Shown: one piece after another, positions 23,946 to 34,082 of the stretch
Position numbering within the stretch: position 1 is the first letter of the stretch
Layout of the letters: each line of letters begins with the position of its first letter
DNA from: Camelus bactrianus
Taxonomy: Eukaryota; Chordata; Mammalia; Artiodactyla; Camelidae
Direction: 5' to 3'
Assembly (NCBI RefSeq): GCF_048773025.1
Contig: NC_133541.1
Span: 115,041,912-115,105,911, forward strand
DNA length: 64,000 nucleotides
Program-made: the position numbers and the translations under genes
Notes under the pieces: model-generated
The model's database searches: none
Seen by the model: only the letters and a program-made list of their open reading frames with translations
What the model was told of the DNA's origin: nothing

Positions 23946-24454
23946 ACGGAGGGCAGAGCCTCCTTATTTGCCTATGGGGCCCTGACAGCTAGGACAGTCC
24001 GGCTTCCTGCAGAAGTTCAGCAGCCGACTGCTAAAAGCCAACTTCTTGCAGGAGAGAGAAGAGTGAGGGAAGGGCAACAGATTCTGTCTGAGATCACTTG
24101 GTGCCTCGCTCTGTGATCTACGAGTTGCTTTTAATTTCCTGTGCTCGGCTGCCTGGCAGCCTGATGAAATGAAGGAGATAGCAGGGCTTCGGATCTGGCC
24201 CTGCCTGGCCCCGGGCTTGTCTGCTCACTGCAAGGCCATGATCTCTGGACCCTGAAGAGAGAGGAGCTGGGTGCGCCCCCCTCCCCCGCCCCTCAGCCTC
24301 CTCTGTGTGATGAGGGTGTAGAATGGGCTGCTTAAAACCCATTTTTAAGCAGGCAGTGCAGATGAGTAGAGAGGACATCTCATGCCCAAGTCACGCGATG
24401 TGAGTGGCAGAAAAGGGCTGAGACTCTAAATGCCATCACCAGCCTTAACAATGG
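23946..24454. other. Unassigned non-coding stretch
   Basis: No gene. One perfect 10-bp hairpin (24328-24337 with 24343-24352) is within chance expectation. Confidence 0.4.
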
Positions 24455-24645
24455 GGCAGTGCTGGCTCTGTTACTGAGAGCTGTAAGTCCAGGAGCAGGT
24501 TTCTTCATCTTTCCAATCCTCTGCTTCCTCATCTGGAAACAGCACAAGAATAGCAGCTACCTCAGAGGGTGACTGGGGACTAACTGAGGTCTATAAAGTG
24601 CTTATCAGATTACCTGTACTTAGCAAGTGCCCAGTGAATGCCACT
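24455..24645 (+). mobile_element. MIR SINE
   Basis: 'ctctgttactgagagctgtaag', 'ctgcttcctcatctggaaac', 'tacctcagagggtgac' and 'gtacttagcaagtgcccagtgaatg' follow the MIR order. Confidence 0.8.
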
Positions 24646-25309
24646 TTTTCCCCACAATCCTAAACATTGTCATCATGTAGACTGTGTGCAAATTAGCTGA
24701 TTTTATGTGTTGGACTTGAATTTATATTGTACTTTGCAGTGTAAAAGCTTTATTTTGCAACGCCACTTAAAATATAATTCACTTTTCACTTGGCAAAGAT
24801 GTTAATACTCAGTGCTGGTGTGCTTGTGGTGAAATGGGAGATGAGCCCTCTCACTGGGGCTGCTGCATTCACCCAGGGCTAGGGGGCACCATTACACCTT
24901 ACAGAGTCTTACAAGGAGGTGAGCCTGGTTCTTGTGCACCAGTGATGGGAAGGAACTGGGTGTCAGCTTAGGGAAGGCAAGGCCAACTTTGGTGTTCTGC
25001 TTTAGATGCTCTAGAAAGTTCCACTGGAGGCAAAGCAAGATGAACTAATGTCTAAAGATGACAAGAAGTAACCTGTAGGGATTTGGACAAATCAGTAAAA
25101 ATTCTTCAGGGAGTGGCATTAAAACAAGGAAAAGAAATTGAAAATGATTCATCCATGTGTGTGGTCAAGTGGAGGAGGAATGTTCTAGACCATTGTTCAT
25201 TGAAATGGAAGAGTGACCCCTGAAGACTGGAGATCTTACAAAGCCACCTGCAAGCCCACGTGGATGACTTACAGACCTCTCAAGCTTACCTGTCCCACCT
25301 GCACTCTTG
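24646..25309. other. Unassigned non-coding stretch
   Basis: No repeat or gene recognised. Confidence 0.4.
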
Positions 25310-25680
25310 ATTCCACCCATTGAACCCATTTCTGTTGGCTCTGCTGGAATGGCACCCATTTCAATGCTTGGTTCGAAAACCCAGGAGACATCCCAATTTC
25401 TTCGCTTTCCTCATCCCCACTCAAGTAATCAGAAGTCCTGTGTTTCCCACTTCCACCCTGCATCTCGCATCAGTCCCCTTGTCATCTCCCTGTTGCTCAC
25501 CTCATCACCTTGATGATTACAAACCCTGTGACTGCTTCTCTTGCTTCTACTTTTCTTCCATGGATCCATTCTCCACACAGCAGGAAGTGACTTTATGGAT
25601 CTAGGCAAAGACATGGAGAGGGCTTTCAAAATATAAATCAGGTCACGTCACTTCCTTGTTCAAAATCCTCTTCAGTAAGA
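25310..25680 (-). repeat. Unnamed ancient repeat, minus orientation
   Basis: 'ccattctccacacagcaggaagtgac' and 'aaaatataaatcaggtcacgtcacttccttgttcaaaa' are the reverse complement of blocks in the unnamed repeat seen on + at 38035-38800. Diverged. Confidence 0.45.
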
Positions 25681-25775
25681 TGAGGATGGGGAGTATACAT
25701 TCCTCCTAGTGTTGATGTGAGCAATAAAGGAGACACCTCACCTTAAAGGGCCAGCACATAGTGTGCACTTAGGGA
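25665..25775 (+). mobile_element. MIR SINE fragment
   Basis: 'agtaagatgaggatggggag' followed by 'agggccagcacatagtgtgcac' resembles the 3' half of MIR. Confidence 0.5.
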
Positions 25776-25884
25776 TGGGAGCTCTTATGGGGGACAAGAT
25801 GGTTCCTGCCCTCTTGGACCAGATTCCTTTGATACTGATTAGAAGCAAGAGACCTGTTCTCACTTGCTCGTTAGTCACTTGTCT

Positions 25885-26070
25885 TCATTAGCTCTGTAGT
25901 CTTGGATAAGCCACTTAACATCCTCTGAGCCTCAGTTGGATTGTCTGTGAAATGGGAGTAATTAATAGTACCTGCCTCATAAGGTTGTTGAGTATTTGTT
26001 GAGATAGTGCATAAAGTGCTTGGCATGATGCCTGTCACATAGTAAGTGCTGAAAAAATGGTAGCTGTGGG
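25885..26070 (+). mobile_element. MIR SINE
   Basis: 'tagtcttggataagccacttaacatcctctgagcctcagttgg', 'gtacctgcctcataaggttgttg' and 'cacatagtaagtgctg' are a well preserved MIR core and 3' end. Confidence 0.9.
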
Positions 26071-27269
26071 TTCCTGTTGTAATTGTTACAACTTGCTGTC
26101 TGGGAGATGGCTGGCTTTCATCAACCACCATTCATGGTGCCCTCACTGGTATGATTGCTGCAGTTTGCCCACCTCTGGGCTAAGGACTAGACTCCAGTAC
26201 CCTGTGTCTGGCAAATAAAATAAGGATGGACACACTGGGAGCATTTCCTCTTGCGTTCACCTTGGCTCCTTGCTATTTCAGACCTGTGTGCTATTCACCT
26301 TTTGCAGGTGAGGCCACTGCCCTAGCAGGCCTGGGAGGCTGTCTACAGGGCAGCTGGCTCTCGGTTCCCCACTCCGTTGTTGACTTTGGCATTCAAGACT
26401 TTGGAGGAGGGCTGCCATGGTTGCATTCTTCAGAGCAGCAAAGAGAAGAGAAAACAGTGCAACACTTGCCAATTTCCTTGAGTTCCAAGGGAAAGAAACA
26501 AGTAACATGAGTAACAACATGAAAATGAGGGGGGCGTGCTGGACTGAGCTGAAAGCCTCAGAGGCGTGCTTCAGAAACAATGCTGCTTCTGTTTGACTGC
26601 CCAGGGTTTTTTATTCTGCTGAGTGTAGTATGCTAACAAAAGGGAGGTAGAATTTCATTGTTGGAGGGGTGGGGACAAGGGCCCTGGTGACATAGCACCT
26701 GGGGAGAGGTAACAGATTGTGGGAAGACTGGAAGGAGAGGTATTGATGTCTATGGCAGACTAACACATTTCCTGTGTGGTGTGTGATATAAACCTCTCTC
26801 CATCCTCCAATTAACTCGCAAGGATACCTACATTCCTCTCCAGTGTATGGGGAATTGGGTTTGTCTGGGGGGATGTGGCAGAGTGCTGAACGTAAACTTA
26901 AGGTTGGCATTAAGCAAGAGTAGAGGCAGTCAAAGGGAACCCTGCGTGTATTGATCACCATTTTATAAAAACATGCAGTAACTTGCTTACCTATAGAGAT
27001 CTCTCCCTCCACATGAAATTAAAAACATACTGTACAGAGAGTATTCAGATTGTTGTATTAGTGTGAATTAATTTAAAAAGCTGGTTGGCATAAACCTCCC
27101 TTCCTCCCACCCTTCCCCTCTGAAACGAGAAGCAGCATTGTGTAGCTAAAGTCAAGTTGAAGGAGATTATATGGGACCTTTGGAAATGGGGAGGAGGAGA
27201 CAGGAAGTATTCCTTCAGACTGGAGAGAGGCAGAAGAAGCTGTTGATACCTCAAGAATGGTTTTGTTTT
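26071..27269. other. Unassigned non-coding stretch
   Basis: No repeat or gene recognised. Open frames of up to 133 codons on - (26611-27012) show no protein I know. Confidence 0.4.
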
Positions 27270-27665
27270 TTTTTAATCTATTGCTGCCTAAAGAAACATC
27301 CCCAAAACTTGGTGACTTACAACAACAACATTTATTTTGCTCATGAATCGGTAGTTTGGCCAGCGATGCTCGGAAACAGGGAGTCTCTCTCTCCACTCAG
27401 CTGGGATGGCTGGAATCTTCTCATGGTTGGTTCACTTGCGTGCCCGGCAAATCATGCTGGCTGGCTGCGGAGGCCTTGGCTGGGGCTGCTGGCCAGCACA
27501 CCTGCACCTCTCCCTGTGGCCTGGGCTTCCCCTTCGCCATTTGGGGGCCAGGTTCCAAGGGTGAGCGTCTTGGGAGGGAGAGCCAGGCAGAGCTGTGTTG
27601 CCTTTTCCAGCCTAGCCTGCGAAGTCCTGCAGCATAACTTTAACTGCACTGCACTCATTAGAAGT
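27270..27665 (-). mobile_element. LTR fragment, MaLR-like
   Basis: 'ctattgctgcctaaagaaacatccccaaaacttggtgacttacaacaacaac' is the reverse complement of the 3' end of a common MLT-like LTR family, and the body ('ctcagctgggatggctgg...', 'ggttccaagggtgagcg') continues it. Fossil only. Confidence 0.6.
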
Positions 27666-27676
27666 GAGTCATCGAG

Positions 27677-28135
27677 TGTATTAATTTGCTAGGGCTGTCA
27701 TAACAAAAATACCACAGAGCGGGAGGCTTAAACCACAGAAATTTATTTCTCACAGCTCTGGAGGCCACAAGTCCAAGATCAAGGTGTCAGCAGGGTTCGT
27801 TTCTTCTGAGGACTCTCTCCTTGGCTTCTAGATGGCTGGCTGCTCCCTGTGTCTTCACATTATCTTCCCTCTGTGTGTGTGTGTGCGCGCGCGCGTGCGT
27901 GTGTGTGTGTGTGTGTGTGGGTGGGTGTATGTGTATGTGTATCCTAATCTCCGCTTCATATGAGGGCACCTGTCAGGTTGGATAAGGTCCCAAACTAATG
28001 GCCTTATTTTATTTACCTCTTCAAAGGCACTATCTTCAAATACAGTCACATTCTGAAGTCCTGGGGGACTGGCACTTCAGCATGTGGATTTTGGGAAGCC
28101 AGGGTGGAGGGGGAGATGCAATTCGGCCCACAACA
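27677..28135 (-). mobile_element. MaLR LTR, nearly complete
   Basis: It runs from TGTATTAATTTGC to CACAACA. The inner blocks 'ctgtcataacaaaaataccacag', 'ctcacagctctggaggccacaagtccaagatcaagg' and 'aaatacagtcacattctgaag' match an ERVL-MaLR LTR read on the minus strand. A GT/GC microsatellite has grown inside. It is a solo fossil LTR. Confidence 0.85.
27872..27941 (+). repeat. (GT)n/(GC)n alternating purine-pyrimidine tract
   Basis: GTGTGTGTGTGTG, then GCGCGCGCGCG, then GTGCGTGTGTG and further GT units. The alternation is the sequence signature for Z-DNA potential. Confidence 0.9.
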
Positions 28136-28874
28136 CCAAGTCCAGCCCATGTTCAAAGAGAGAGGAATTAGGCTTAACTCCTTTTGACGGGAGGACTGTT
28201 AGAGAATTCGTGGGTTTGTTTCACAACCACCACAGCCAGGTAAGTGTTAGCGGTTTGGCAAGTCCTATGTTCCATCTCCACCCAGCACCCTGAAGAGGCT
28301 GTGGAACCTCAGAGAATAGTTGGACCATGGCTTCAGAAGAAAGCCCAGAGATGGAAACAGTGTGGCAGCCCTACTTATCATCACAAAGGACACAGGTTTC
28401 GAAGATTTGCATTTCAGCAGGGAGGTGACTCAAGACTCCTCCTGTTACCCAACCTCCAAATAAAAATCCTGGATTTTTGTATAATTTAGGGAGCGGAAGG
28501 ACTGTCAAAATCACCACTTAGACTGAATTTCCCATCAGCCTGGTGATGAAGGACTTAAGAGCTAGATTTAATTTGACTTGAAGTAATGTGACGTTCCTTC
28601 TAACTGGGCTGTGAAGCAAAATTCCTACCCGTTCCTCGGGGTCAGGCACATACAGGTTACAGTGGGATACAGTTTACATAAGCTTCTCACTTTGAGGAAG
28701 CTCTGTGGCTCCCCCTCCGTTCACCCAAAAACAGCACAGCAGAGTCCCCAAGTCACTGTCTTCATTTTGACACGTGATTCCAAACAACCGCAGTGGCAAC
28801 TGGTACATTTCTCCCCCGACAGGTATGGCCATGTGTGGTTAAAAAAATAAAATTTAAATGGCATTTTTAGAGTT
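28136..28874. other. Unassigned non-coding stretch
   Basis: No gene or repeat recognised. Confidence 0.4.
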
Positions 28875-29580
28875 GGGATGGGTTAGAAGTGGAGGATGGT
28901 CAGGCGGAGCTGACTCGAGGACAGACTCCTGTGTCACTGACCCTCCTGAGTTGGTCTCCTGCCCAGTGGTGTTGGAGCCAATAGAACTGACGTGGGAGGA
29001 AAGGGGGCCGGGCACAACCACTGAAGGAATGGCACAGCCACTGAGGACAGGACACACTGGTTAGAACCAGGATGGTGAAAGATTCGACCCCCAGTAGACC
29101 TTGAGCCTCATGGCGCACCCACAGGCGCTGTGACAGTTCCCAGGCTGCCCATAAAAGGTGAAAAAGTGGGTGAGGGGCGTTTCCTGGAAACCCTCGCCCC
29201 TTCCCCAAAGTGGTTGGAAGAATCCTCCTACCCATTAGCATGTGAAATTGCCGAGCCCATAAAACCTAAGAACCCTGCATGTCGTGGTCCCTCTCACTCC
29301 GTCCGTCACACTCGCCTTCTGAGACAGCCCGCCCTCTGTCTATGGGGTGTGTATCTACTTTTACTTTAAACACCCCACACCTTTCGGTTTCTCTCCTTCT
29401 CACACTTCTGAGGTGGCTCACATTCTGCCTGTGAAGTGTGTATCTCCTAAGCCTTTTTCCCTTCTGAGAGAGACCGCACTCTGTCCATGGACCGTGTATC
29501 TCTCTAAATAAACTTGCTTTCACTTTACCACCCTTTCTCTTGAATTCTTATCCTGTGCGAGGCAAGAACCTATTCTCCCC
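28875..29580 (+). mobile_element. Solo LTR, ERV1-like
   Basis: It shows LTR-like order: a promoter-like part, 'gcccataaaacctaagaaccctgcatg', a pyrimidine-rich block, a polyadenylation signal (AATAAA near 29507) within 'ctctctaaataaacttgctttcactttacc', and an ending 'cctgtgcgaggcaagaacc...cccccaaca'. This resembles gammaretrovirus-like (class I) LTRs. A 41-base unit occurs three times inside (29316-29356, 29405-29445, 29461-29501). The left edge is uncertain. No internal viral sequence on the + strand follows it. Confidence 0.65.
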
Positions 29581-30085
29581 CAACAGAACGAGACCGAGGT
29601 TGGTTCAGAAGCAAAGGAAAGCTTCATTCTTGAATCAGAGGATGGAGAGGTGCGAGCTTGCGCACTAGACTACGTGCTCCCGCTGCGCGGCGGGGTGGCC
29701 CTGCTTTACTGGCATCGCCTCTGGGAAGGGGGGAAGGGGGCGGGGTTCTCGCGGGGCAGGGTTCTCGCGGGATTGGGTTCTCTCCCGCGGGCGCCGCTGT
29801 GGCGCTCAGGCTCCGGGCCCCAGTGCCCGGCGCAGCGTCTGCACACTACCCGCCGCCGCCATCTTGAAGTGAGGAACGTGCCTGGCTCCAAGCCAGGAGG
29901 TCGTCGCAGCCGTTTTGCACCAGGAACGCTGGTCTGAAGGGCTGGTGCAAGGCCTCTGAACGCGGCCCTCTGGGAGCGAGTGAAACCAGACAAAGCACAA
30001 AGGAAAAGGAAAAAAAAAAGGTTAGACTTTATTACTCAGTTTCTCTTTGTATTCCCTGAGGATTGTTGATGGCTTTTTCTGGCGG
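29580..30085 (-). repeat. 3' LTR of the ERV1 provirus
   Basis: In minus orientation it runs from just before a polyadenylation signal (TAATAAAG near 30028-30035) to 'cttctgaaccaacctcggtctcg'. Its middle is GC-rich with many CpGs, unlike the matching part of the 5' LTR. Confidence 0.75.
29640..29960. promoter_or_regulatory. CpG-rich segment with YY1-like and G4 motifs
   Basis: By eye there are several tens of CpG dinucleotides in about 320 bases of GC-rich sequence, the only such patch in the window. GCCGCCATCTTG at 29855-29866 (CAAGATGGCGGC on -) fits the YY1 consensus. G-runs at 29723-29745 fit the G-quadruplex rule. GGGCGGGG-like blocks resemble SP1 sites. It lies within the provirus 3' LTR. 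Promoter activity is an inference. Confidence 0.5.
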
Positions 30086-30229
30086 CAAACCCCTCCTCTG
30101 TCCCTCCCCTCATTCTTGAGGGACACAGTCCGTCTTCTGTGACTGCTTTCGTCACACGCCCCCGGGGAGAGCAGAACTTCTCAGCTGCTTTTAAATGTGT
30201 TGATGGGTCACCAGCCTCAGCCCTGTTTC

Positions 30230-30375
30230 CTATCCCTGAGCGACCCCCCATTTGAAGTTTTATAGGTTCCAGCCTTTGGAGACAAAAGACACCGGACCAT
30301 TTAGGACGCTCAGCCCAAATATTAACAGGAGAATAATGGTCATTAAGAGGCCCAGGAAAGGTTAAAAACCAGCTG
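30230..30375 (-). pseudogene. ERV1 env transmembrane-subunit remnant
   Basis: The minus strand encodes a hydrophobic run with the pattern seen near the end of gammaretrovirus-type envelope transmembrane subunits (a leucine/isoleucine-rich span, then a short polar tail). It sits next to the 3' LTR, as expected for env. Fossil and non-functional. Confidence 0.55.
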
Positions 30376-30439
30376 ACACGGGAAAAACGGACGCGGGGCG
30401 TGAGGAGGGCCACGTCCCAGGTCTTGGGCTCTCTTTCTG

Positions 30440-31065
30440 TGGTTAGCGAGGTGGCCGGTTTAGCGTGTGACAGGTTTTATGATAACCACTGGGTTGTACT
30501 AAAGCCTGACTGTGGTGTGGAGACCACATAGCAATTGGCTAACCAGATGTTAACTTTTCAGCCTCCCTTAGGGTTACAGAAGCTGCTACCGCCCACAGGC
30601 AGGGAGGCCATCCCTTGGCAGTTTGATCTAATTGTTTAGAGTTAAGCAGCCACACGAGTAAGGGGTCCCCGTTTTTGAGCTAATACCCCAAGGGTGACTC
30701 CCCTTCTGTCATGAATGTAAAGTCAAAGAGTTTAGCTAAATCCGGGAGGGCCAGGGTAGGGGCCTGAAGTAATTGCTTTTTTTCAATTCTTGAGAGGTTC
30801 CTCTACATTCTGAATTCCATTCAAAAGGATCATCATTCTTTCCTTTCAACTTTTCATATAGAAGCCTAGCTATTAGACCATAGTCGGGGATCCAGATGTG
30901 GTAGTCAGGGATCCAGATGTGGTAAAGCCTGGCCATCGCCAGGAAACCCCTAAGCCGTCTTCTAGTTTTTAGGAGGCGCGAGGCTGCAAATGGTTTCTTC
31001 CCTTTCCAAGGTTGGATAGGGTGGGTATAGGCAGAAGGGCCGGGTCCCACCTGGTTCACCAGAAA
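30440..31065 (-). pseudogene. ERV1 pol remnant (late RT and RNase H regions)
   Basis: Between 30736 and 31066 the minus strand shows an RLRGFLAMA motif followed by an IWIPDY motif, the conserved late reverse-transcriptase region of gammaretrovirus-like pol. Further toward 30440 come weaker matches to the RNase H region. gag and most of pol are absent. The copy is broken and cannot be functional. Confidence 0.65.
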
Positions 31066-31600
31066 TTTGTTACCAACTCTCCTGAGTGGGGCCTCAACAC
31101 GAGGTTGCTTCAGAAGCAAAAGAAAGTTTTCTTCTTTGATCAAAGTATGGTGAGGTGCAAGCCCGCTCTCTAGAGCACGCTGTCTCCAGGAAAGGCCACT
31201 GGCAGGGTTGCTTTATAGGGTTCTTGTTGCGGGGTGGGGTTCCTGCGGGTCAGGTGCAGCTGCGATACTCAGGGCGTTCCAGATCAAAATGCCAGGTGCA
31301 GCGTTGCTGCACACGGTATGCTGTCGCCGTCTCGACCTGAGGTGTCATGAGCAGTGCTTCTGCAAGTGTCAGGCACAGCCGTTTCACACTGGGAGCTCTG
31401 GTCTCAAGTGCCAGGTACAAGGCCTCTGCACATAGTACCCTTTGAGCAAGTGCGGCTAGACTAAGCATGCATGTGCACGCACACACACACACACACGCAA
31501 CACAGATTAGACTTTATTTTATTCCCCAGATTCTATTTTTATTCCCCGGGAACTGTGACTGGGCTTTGTTGGTGACACCTGGACAGAGGTGCCCATGCTT
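31066..31600 (-). repeat. 5' LTR of the ERV1 provirus
   Basis: Homologous in order to 29580-30085 but CpG-poor. It carries a polyadenylation-like signal in an AATAAA-rich block near 31510-31545 (minus orientation) and a CA microsatellite at 31478-31500. Confidence 0.7.
31478..31500 (+). repeat. Short (CA)n microsatellite
   Basis: About nine CA units within the 5' LTR of the ERV1 fossil. Confidence 0.85.
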
Positions 31601-32264
31601 TCCTCTACCCTGCCCACAAGCATCCTTTCCTACAGAACCTGAATGTTTTCACCTCCCTTTTTATATTTCTTAAAATGCCACCACCAAAAGATTCAATTAT
31701 GTCAACGTATCCTGGAAGACTTGAGGGTGATCAGCTGGTTCATTAACTTTGTGACAGGACATTTTGGTTGAATTTGGGACTCATTACTTACTCTTCCATG
31801 AGTACAAAGAGGCCTTGATTTCTTCTGGGGTGAGATGGCTGAGCTATTTGCGCTTACATAGTTAGGAGTGGAGTGGCCCCCTGAGAGGAAAGAGATAGAA
31901 ACTCCAGCTTAATCACTGGGAGGCTCAGAGTTTGAAATTTGCCTGATGGCCTGTCCCGTCCTCACCATTATCAGATTGCAAAGGGCAGTGAGGCCCCAGA
32001 AAGAGAATTCTCTGTGAGTGTAAACGGAGATCAAACAGATAGGCTGTCTTTTGCACCAAAGGTCAGACATGAAAGGGGTGTCGTTCTGGGTCTATGGGAG
32101 AGGCTGACCGAGCATCCTTCCTGGCACTTGCAAAAGGTGGACACACAACACACAACCTTCCATCCTCCCTTGTTTCAACCTCAGATCGACTCCAAGTCTC
32201 TGGCCCAGAAAGGACAAACTGGGCAAGCAAATGCCTACACATCGCTCCCCCATCACACCAGTCT
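31601..32264. other. Unassigned non-coding stretch
   Basis: It contains no gene I recognise. A 114-codon + frame (31939-32283) runs into the adjacent L1 and matches nothing known to me. Confidence 0.4.
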
Positions 32265-33190
32265 CCATAGAGCAAAAAATTAATAAATTCAACTACATGA
32301 AAATTCAGATGTCTTTATGGAAGCAAATTCCAAGAGGTCAAGAGACAAACAATAAAATGGTACACAATGTTTGCAACACATACAATAGACTGAAAGATAA
32401 TTTCCTTATTTTACAAAAAGCTCATATGAATCAATAAGGACAAATATGAACAAGCCAACCGAGAAGTGGGCCAAGGATATGAAAGGCAGTTCACAGTAAA
32501 ACAAATGCAAATAGCCAATAAATGTGTGAAGAGATGTTTAACTCTCTTGTAATTAAAGATGTGCAAATCTAAACAGCAATGAGATCCCACTTTTCATCTA
32601 TCAGGTTGGCAAAAATCTAAAAAGTTTGGTAATACTCAATGTTGTTGAGTGAAAAAGGAAACAGAGACTCATTCACAGTCAATCAGCATGTTACTATCAA
32701 TCTTGTCAATCCTAATTGTAAATGCATTTATCCTTTGATCCATGGGCAAGGGTTTAACCCACATACATGTTCACAAAGGTATACCAGATGAGAGCCACAA
32801 GAATGTTCCTGGCAGCATGGTTTGTAAAAGGGAAAAATTGAAAAGGGCCGTAAGTAGGGTTGGTTATTCCAGTTATGGCACATCCACATGATGGACTATT
32901 ATGCAGCCAGTAAAAAGAATGTGCTAAACCATTCCCAAGCTATTAAAGGAGAAAAGCAAAGTGTAGAACAGCATGCACAAAATGGTCCCATTTGTGTGAA
33001 CAAAAAAGAATATATATGCTAATGTATGCATAAAACATTTTAGCAAAGATTCGCACACAAATTTGGAGGAATGGGGTAGTCAGGAGTGAGAGAAAGCAAT
33101 TTTACTTTTTGTTTCATACATTTACATTATATTTGTATTTTTTAAAAAAATTTGCATGTCTTGCTTTTACTTTTTAAAAAAGATTTACAG
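32265..33190 (+). mobile_element. Old LINE-1 3' portion (L1M-type)
   Basis: In order: 'aaattcaactacatgaaaattcag', 'acaatgtttgcaacacatac', 'atttccttattttacaaaaagctcatatgaatcaataagg', 'gtgcaaatctaaacagcaatgag', 'tcaggttggcaaaaatc', 'tatggcacatccacatgatggactattatgcagcc' and an AT-rich 3' end. This is the end of ORF2 and the 3' UTR of an old L1. The reading frame is lost through age. Confidence 0.9.
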
Positions 33191-33904
33191 AAATTTCCCT
33201 GTGGTATAATAGCCTATTTATGTGTCTATGTTCCATATGAGTCTGAACTTACTGGTTAGGGTGGGGCCCAGCAGAAGCCATCTCTGCAGGACAGATGACA
33301 TGTGGTAATGTCAGCCTGATTTATGGTATGACATGAGATACTGGGCGGAGGCTTGGGAAGCTGAGGTCTTCTATGAAAGGAGTGGAACAAAAATAGTGAA
33401 ATGTCTGGGTTATTGTTGAAGTTCCTCTGTACTTACAGATTGGTGGGAGATAGGAAAACTTGGATCACAGGAATATATATGCTTTCTCTCTGGTCTTCCA
33501 GTTTCTGGCCAGTTTTGGTTTAAGTTTCAGGTAGGATTGCAGTCTGGGGCAGAAGTTGAATGTACCATCCATTACTGAATGAACAGAGAGTTTGGCAGAT
33601 ATCAGTTCTTGAACACAGTACCCCAAGGATGAAGGAGCAGTCCTTTGAATTTGTATACATTCTATGACATATTTTCCAAGCAGGAGTGTTGGCCAATGCC
33701 GGGACAAGATAAAAGTCTGGGGAATCTGCATACGAGCAGAATGAGGATGCATGGTGTCAGACCACTCTTCCATGCAGTGAATATCAGGAAGAGAAGTGTA
33801 ACCCATCATGTTGGTGACCATGTCTTTCAGTATTACAGCCAAAGTAAGAATGTAATAATTTTTTACTTCCAATCTTATTCACTGTGGAAGTAACACACAG
33901 TTTA
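33191..33904. other. Unassigned non-coding stretch
   Basis: No repeat recognised. A minus-strand frame of 135 codons (33465-33872) overlaps an 82-codon + frame and has no recognisable domain. Confidence 0.4.
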
Positions 33905-34082
33905 TGACAACTCTCGAACTTGAGCATCGGAATCATCTGGAAAGGATTTTTAAAAAGATCCCTGTGCCCATCCCCAGAGTATCTGATTCAGTAGGTCTGA
34001 GAATTTGCATTTCTAGCAAATTCCTACATAATGCTGATGCTTGTGGTCTTGGGACTGCACTTTGAGAAGCACTGGTTTACAA
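33905..34082. mobile_element. MER5A hAT element, nearly full length
   Basis: 'gaacttgagcatcggaatcatctgg', 'ccccagagtatctgattcagtaggtctgag', 'gatgctgatgcttgtgg' and 'actgcactttgagaagcactgg' follow MER5A order through to its terminal repeat. Confidence 0.85.

Larger units (their letters stand above)
29580..31600 (-). mobile_element. ERV1 provirus fossil, two LTRs, strongly reduced
   Basis: Two direct repeats of about 500 bases (29580-30085 and 31066-31600) flank an interior of about 1 kb that carries pol-like and env-like remnants on the minus strand. The repeats share, in order, blocks around 'ggttsttcagaagcaaargaaagc', 'gtgcaaggcctctg' and 'ttagactttatt', as 3' and 5' LTRs would. A full provirus would be several kb longer, so most of the interior is gone. 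The element is clearly broken in many places. Divergence between the LTRs suggests considerable age. Exact ends are uncertain. Confidence 0.8.

Noticed and set aside
27171-27692. 173-codon plus frame
   Set aside because: Most of it lies across a MaLR-like LTR on the other strand, with no protein similarity that I can recognise.
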